Assembly: GCA_900708905.1 (NCBI GenBank)
Contig: CAADRB010000085.1
Coordinates: 1 to 64,000 of the forward strand
Reading direction: 5' to 3'
Length of the DNA: 64,000 bases
From: Hymenolepis diminuta
Taxonomy: Eukaryota > Platyhelminthes > Cestoda > Cyclophyllidea > Hymenolepididae
Shown: positions 62,601-64,000 of the stretch, one piece after another
Layout: each line of letters opens with the position of its first letter
Numbering within the stretch: the stretch's first letter is position 1
The notes under the pieces: model-generated
Database searches by the model: none
What the model was told of the DNA's origin: nothing
Seen by the model: only the letters and a program-made list of their open reading frames with translations
Translations under genes and position numbers: made by a program

Positions 62601-63966
62601 TGGTTTTACTGAGTGGTTGGTCAAACCATTTCACATTTCATACTAAAGACACCATAATTAATATATTGCTGCGATTTAATATGTTATGGTAGTAGTCCAG
62701 AAAGACTAAAAATTTATTATCCATAGCAGTCGCCTTATCAGATTTTTAATTTTCATACATGCACGGTAAAGAAGCACACAAATCTTGTGCTCATACGTGT
62801 TTTAAAATTAGCAAATTGTAGAATGTTTGATGAGCCAGGATATTCTTTCCAAAGTGAAGGAATATAATAATTATCTCATTGTTTTTTTCAAAAGAGTCGA
62901 AAGATTTTAGCTCATAAGATCACTGCGAGTTAAATTACTCCCGTTTAAGCGTCATTTAGAAGTGTGAATAACCTTGATGAGCTATATTCAACAGTAGCGT
63001 AAAAAGGCTTCATTTAAAAGTAATAATGCGATATTTACTAAAAATAGTTACAAAATTGCCAAATACTTAAAAATACTAAAGTAATTTTGTTATTAATTTG
63101 AATTGATTATAAATGCTAAAATATTAACTGAATCAATGCGGCAGAGTTTTAAATGTAATGTAATCAATAAAATGAAATCGTAGAGTCCATAACAGGGGAT
63201 TATATTTCTCGGCTCAATGCTCCTAGTAAATACGCACACGAAATACCCATTTCTATTCTAAGATCACTTAAAAGACAATGATGTATGACAAGGTTAAGTG
63301 ACTTTATATTAGATAAAATTTGAATGCAATAAAAACGCATTATCTCCAGCTAAATAGAAAACATTACGAAACATTAACCATAAACAAAATCGGAAACTTT
63401 GCTTATTTTCATATACCTTCAATTTTTGAAAGTGTTTTTCTATGATTATAAGATTATAGGTTAAATCCATCTAGCTAACTAGCTTAAAGAGTACTCTTCA
63501 AACTTCAAGGAGCGAACTACTTTACCGACGTCAGTATACCAAAGCCAAACTTATTAAAGCATTAATCATAGGAAATTTCATAGGTTTTTTTAGATCTTGC
63601 TCAATCTGAGGGCGTTATTATTGCTACCCGTTTTTGCAACCCAATTAAGAAATAAAAATCGATCGGACTGAATTAATTATATCTCATCCCTGTTTTTCTA
63701 CCCTTTAGTTCAGACCAGCGTCTTTTTCATTGTGGTTGGATTTGTGATCGGTTTTATCTGCCTAATAGGTTTTATCGCCACTTGTTACTCTTGCAGCAAA
63801 TTAATTCAAATCGTAAGAAGCTTTACTTAAAATTTAAATATTACCATCAGAAACTCTGAAATAACTATTAAACGGTCTTCATATCTTTCAGTATGCTTTT
63901 ATTCTAACAGTTGTCGTTATCGTTCAAGCCGTGGTTGTTGGCGTTGTCTTTGGAGTTCCGCGGTTG
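59659..63966 (+). CDS. Tetraspanin, first four coding exons (partial, runs off the window)
   Basis: Exons 59664-59726, 62153-62306, 63709-63812 and 63892-63966 join in phase, giving 132 residues. Residues 1-33 (MRSSCTAIVRFIIGILNILF joined to GILFITIGIIGVLL) are the cytoplasmic start and TM1. A small extracellular loop of about 45 residues follows (KFTNAFADDFLSGVEKDSVQ...). TM2 is VFFIVVGFVIGFICLIGF with the tetraspanin-type CYSCSK turn, and TM3 is FILTVVVIVQAVVVGVVFGV. The last exon ends at a GTAAGT donor. The large cysteine-rich loop with its CCG motif and TM4 would lie beyond the right edge. An acceptor (TTTTGCAG, ending 59658) five bases before the ATG implies a 5' UTR intron or a trans-spliced leader site. 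Introns are 2426, 1402 and 79 nt. Tetraspanins organise membrane microdomains; in flatworms they are prominent in the tegument (family knowledge). Confidence 0.85.
59727..62152. other. First coding intron of the tetraspanin, with a possible decayed or alternative exon
   Basis: AT-rich, except for 60000-60250, which is more even in composition. There an open frame reads FILWVIPRFIGFSRALLKKI and SLVKQKDDIGNFLFQMFGG, ending at a phase-1 donor (CAGCG/GTAAAA). The pattern (hydrophobic, basic turn, polar loop) and the donor phase match the real second exon, but no clean phase-0 acceptor exists. The remaining intron shows nothing. Confidence 0.35.
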
Positions 63967-64000
63967 GTAAGTCGAAATTACAAATAATAAATGCGGATTA

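Noticed and set aside
1..64000. CRISPR array, bacterial operon or organelle genome
   Set aside because: No regularly spaced repeats, no ribosome-binding sites or operons, and spliceosomal introns throughout; this is nuclear eukaryotic DNA.

Overview
The window is nuclear DNA from a metazoan. It is AT-rich (roughly one third G+C by eye), with widely spaced multi-exon genes, decayed retroelements, tRNA-derived repeat heads and simple repeats. Several genes have tiny introns (34, 34, 35, 42 and 45 nt) alongside introns of 1.4-2.4 kb. That mix, a tetraspanin, small secreted orphan proteins and the base composition fit a parasitic flatworm, for example a blood-fluke-like trematode. The lineage is inference; nothing in the window proves it.

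Layout. 1-30 kb is mostly non-coding. It holds a decayed non-LTR retrotransposon on the minus strand (4.5-5.8 kb), copies of a dispersed repeat (8.3 and 19.8 kb), tRNA-like SINE heads (12.9 and 26.2 kb), a GC-rich island (19.1-19.4 kb) and two candidate short secreted-protein genes (10.1 kb minus, 15.2 kb plus). 30.2-33.8 kb carries the last four exons of a GRAM-domain, tail-anchored protein of the GRAMD2 type (minus). 36.1-36.5 kb carries a two-exon gene for an 80-residue secreted cystine-knot peptide (minus). 37.9-41.3 kb holds a head-to-head pair of paralogous ankyrin-repeat genes with identical exon layout. Between them lies a nearly perfect 334-bp inverted repeat around a 90-bp spacer. 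42.2-46.0 kb is a complete eight-exon gene for Integrator subunit 14 (minus). 47.2-48.2 kb is a cluster of nested repeats, including an imperfect foldback element, running into a protein-like pseudogene with one internal stop. 48.2-59.6 kb is largely empty apart from weak exon candidates. 59.7 kb to the right edge holds the first four coding exons of a tetraspanin (plus), truncated by the window.

The genes do not form a pathway. INTS14 is a housekeeping RNA-processing factor, the GRAM protein is a likely membrane-contact tether, the tetraspanin is a membrane organiser, and the small secreted proteins and ankyrin pair look lineage-specific. Exon models were built by hand from splice signals, reading-frame phase and remembered family sequences. 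No database search was possible.
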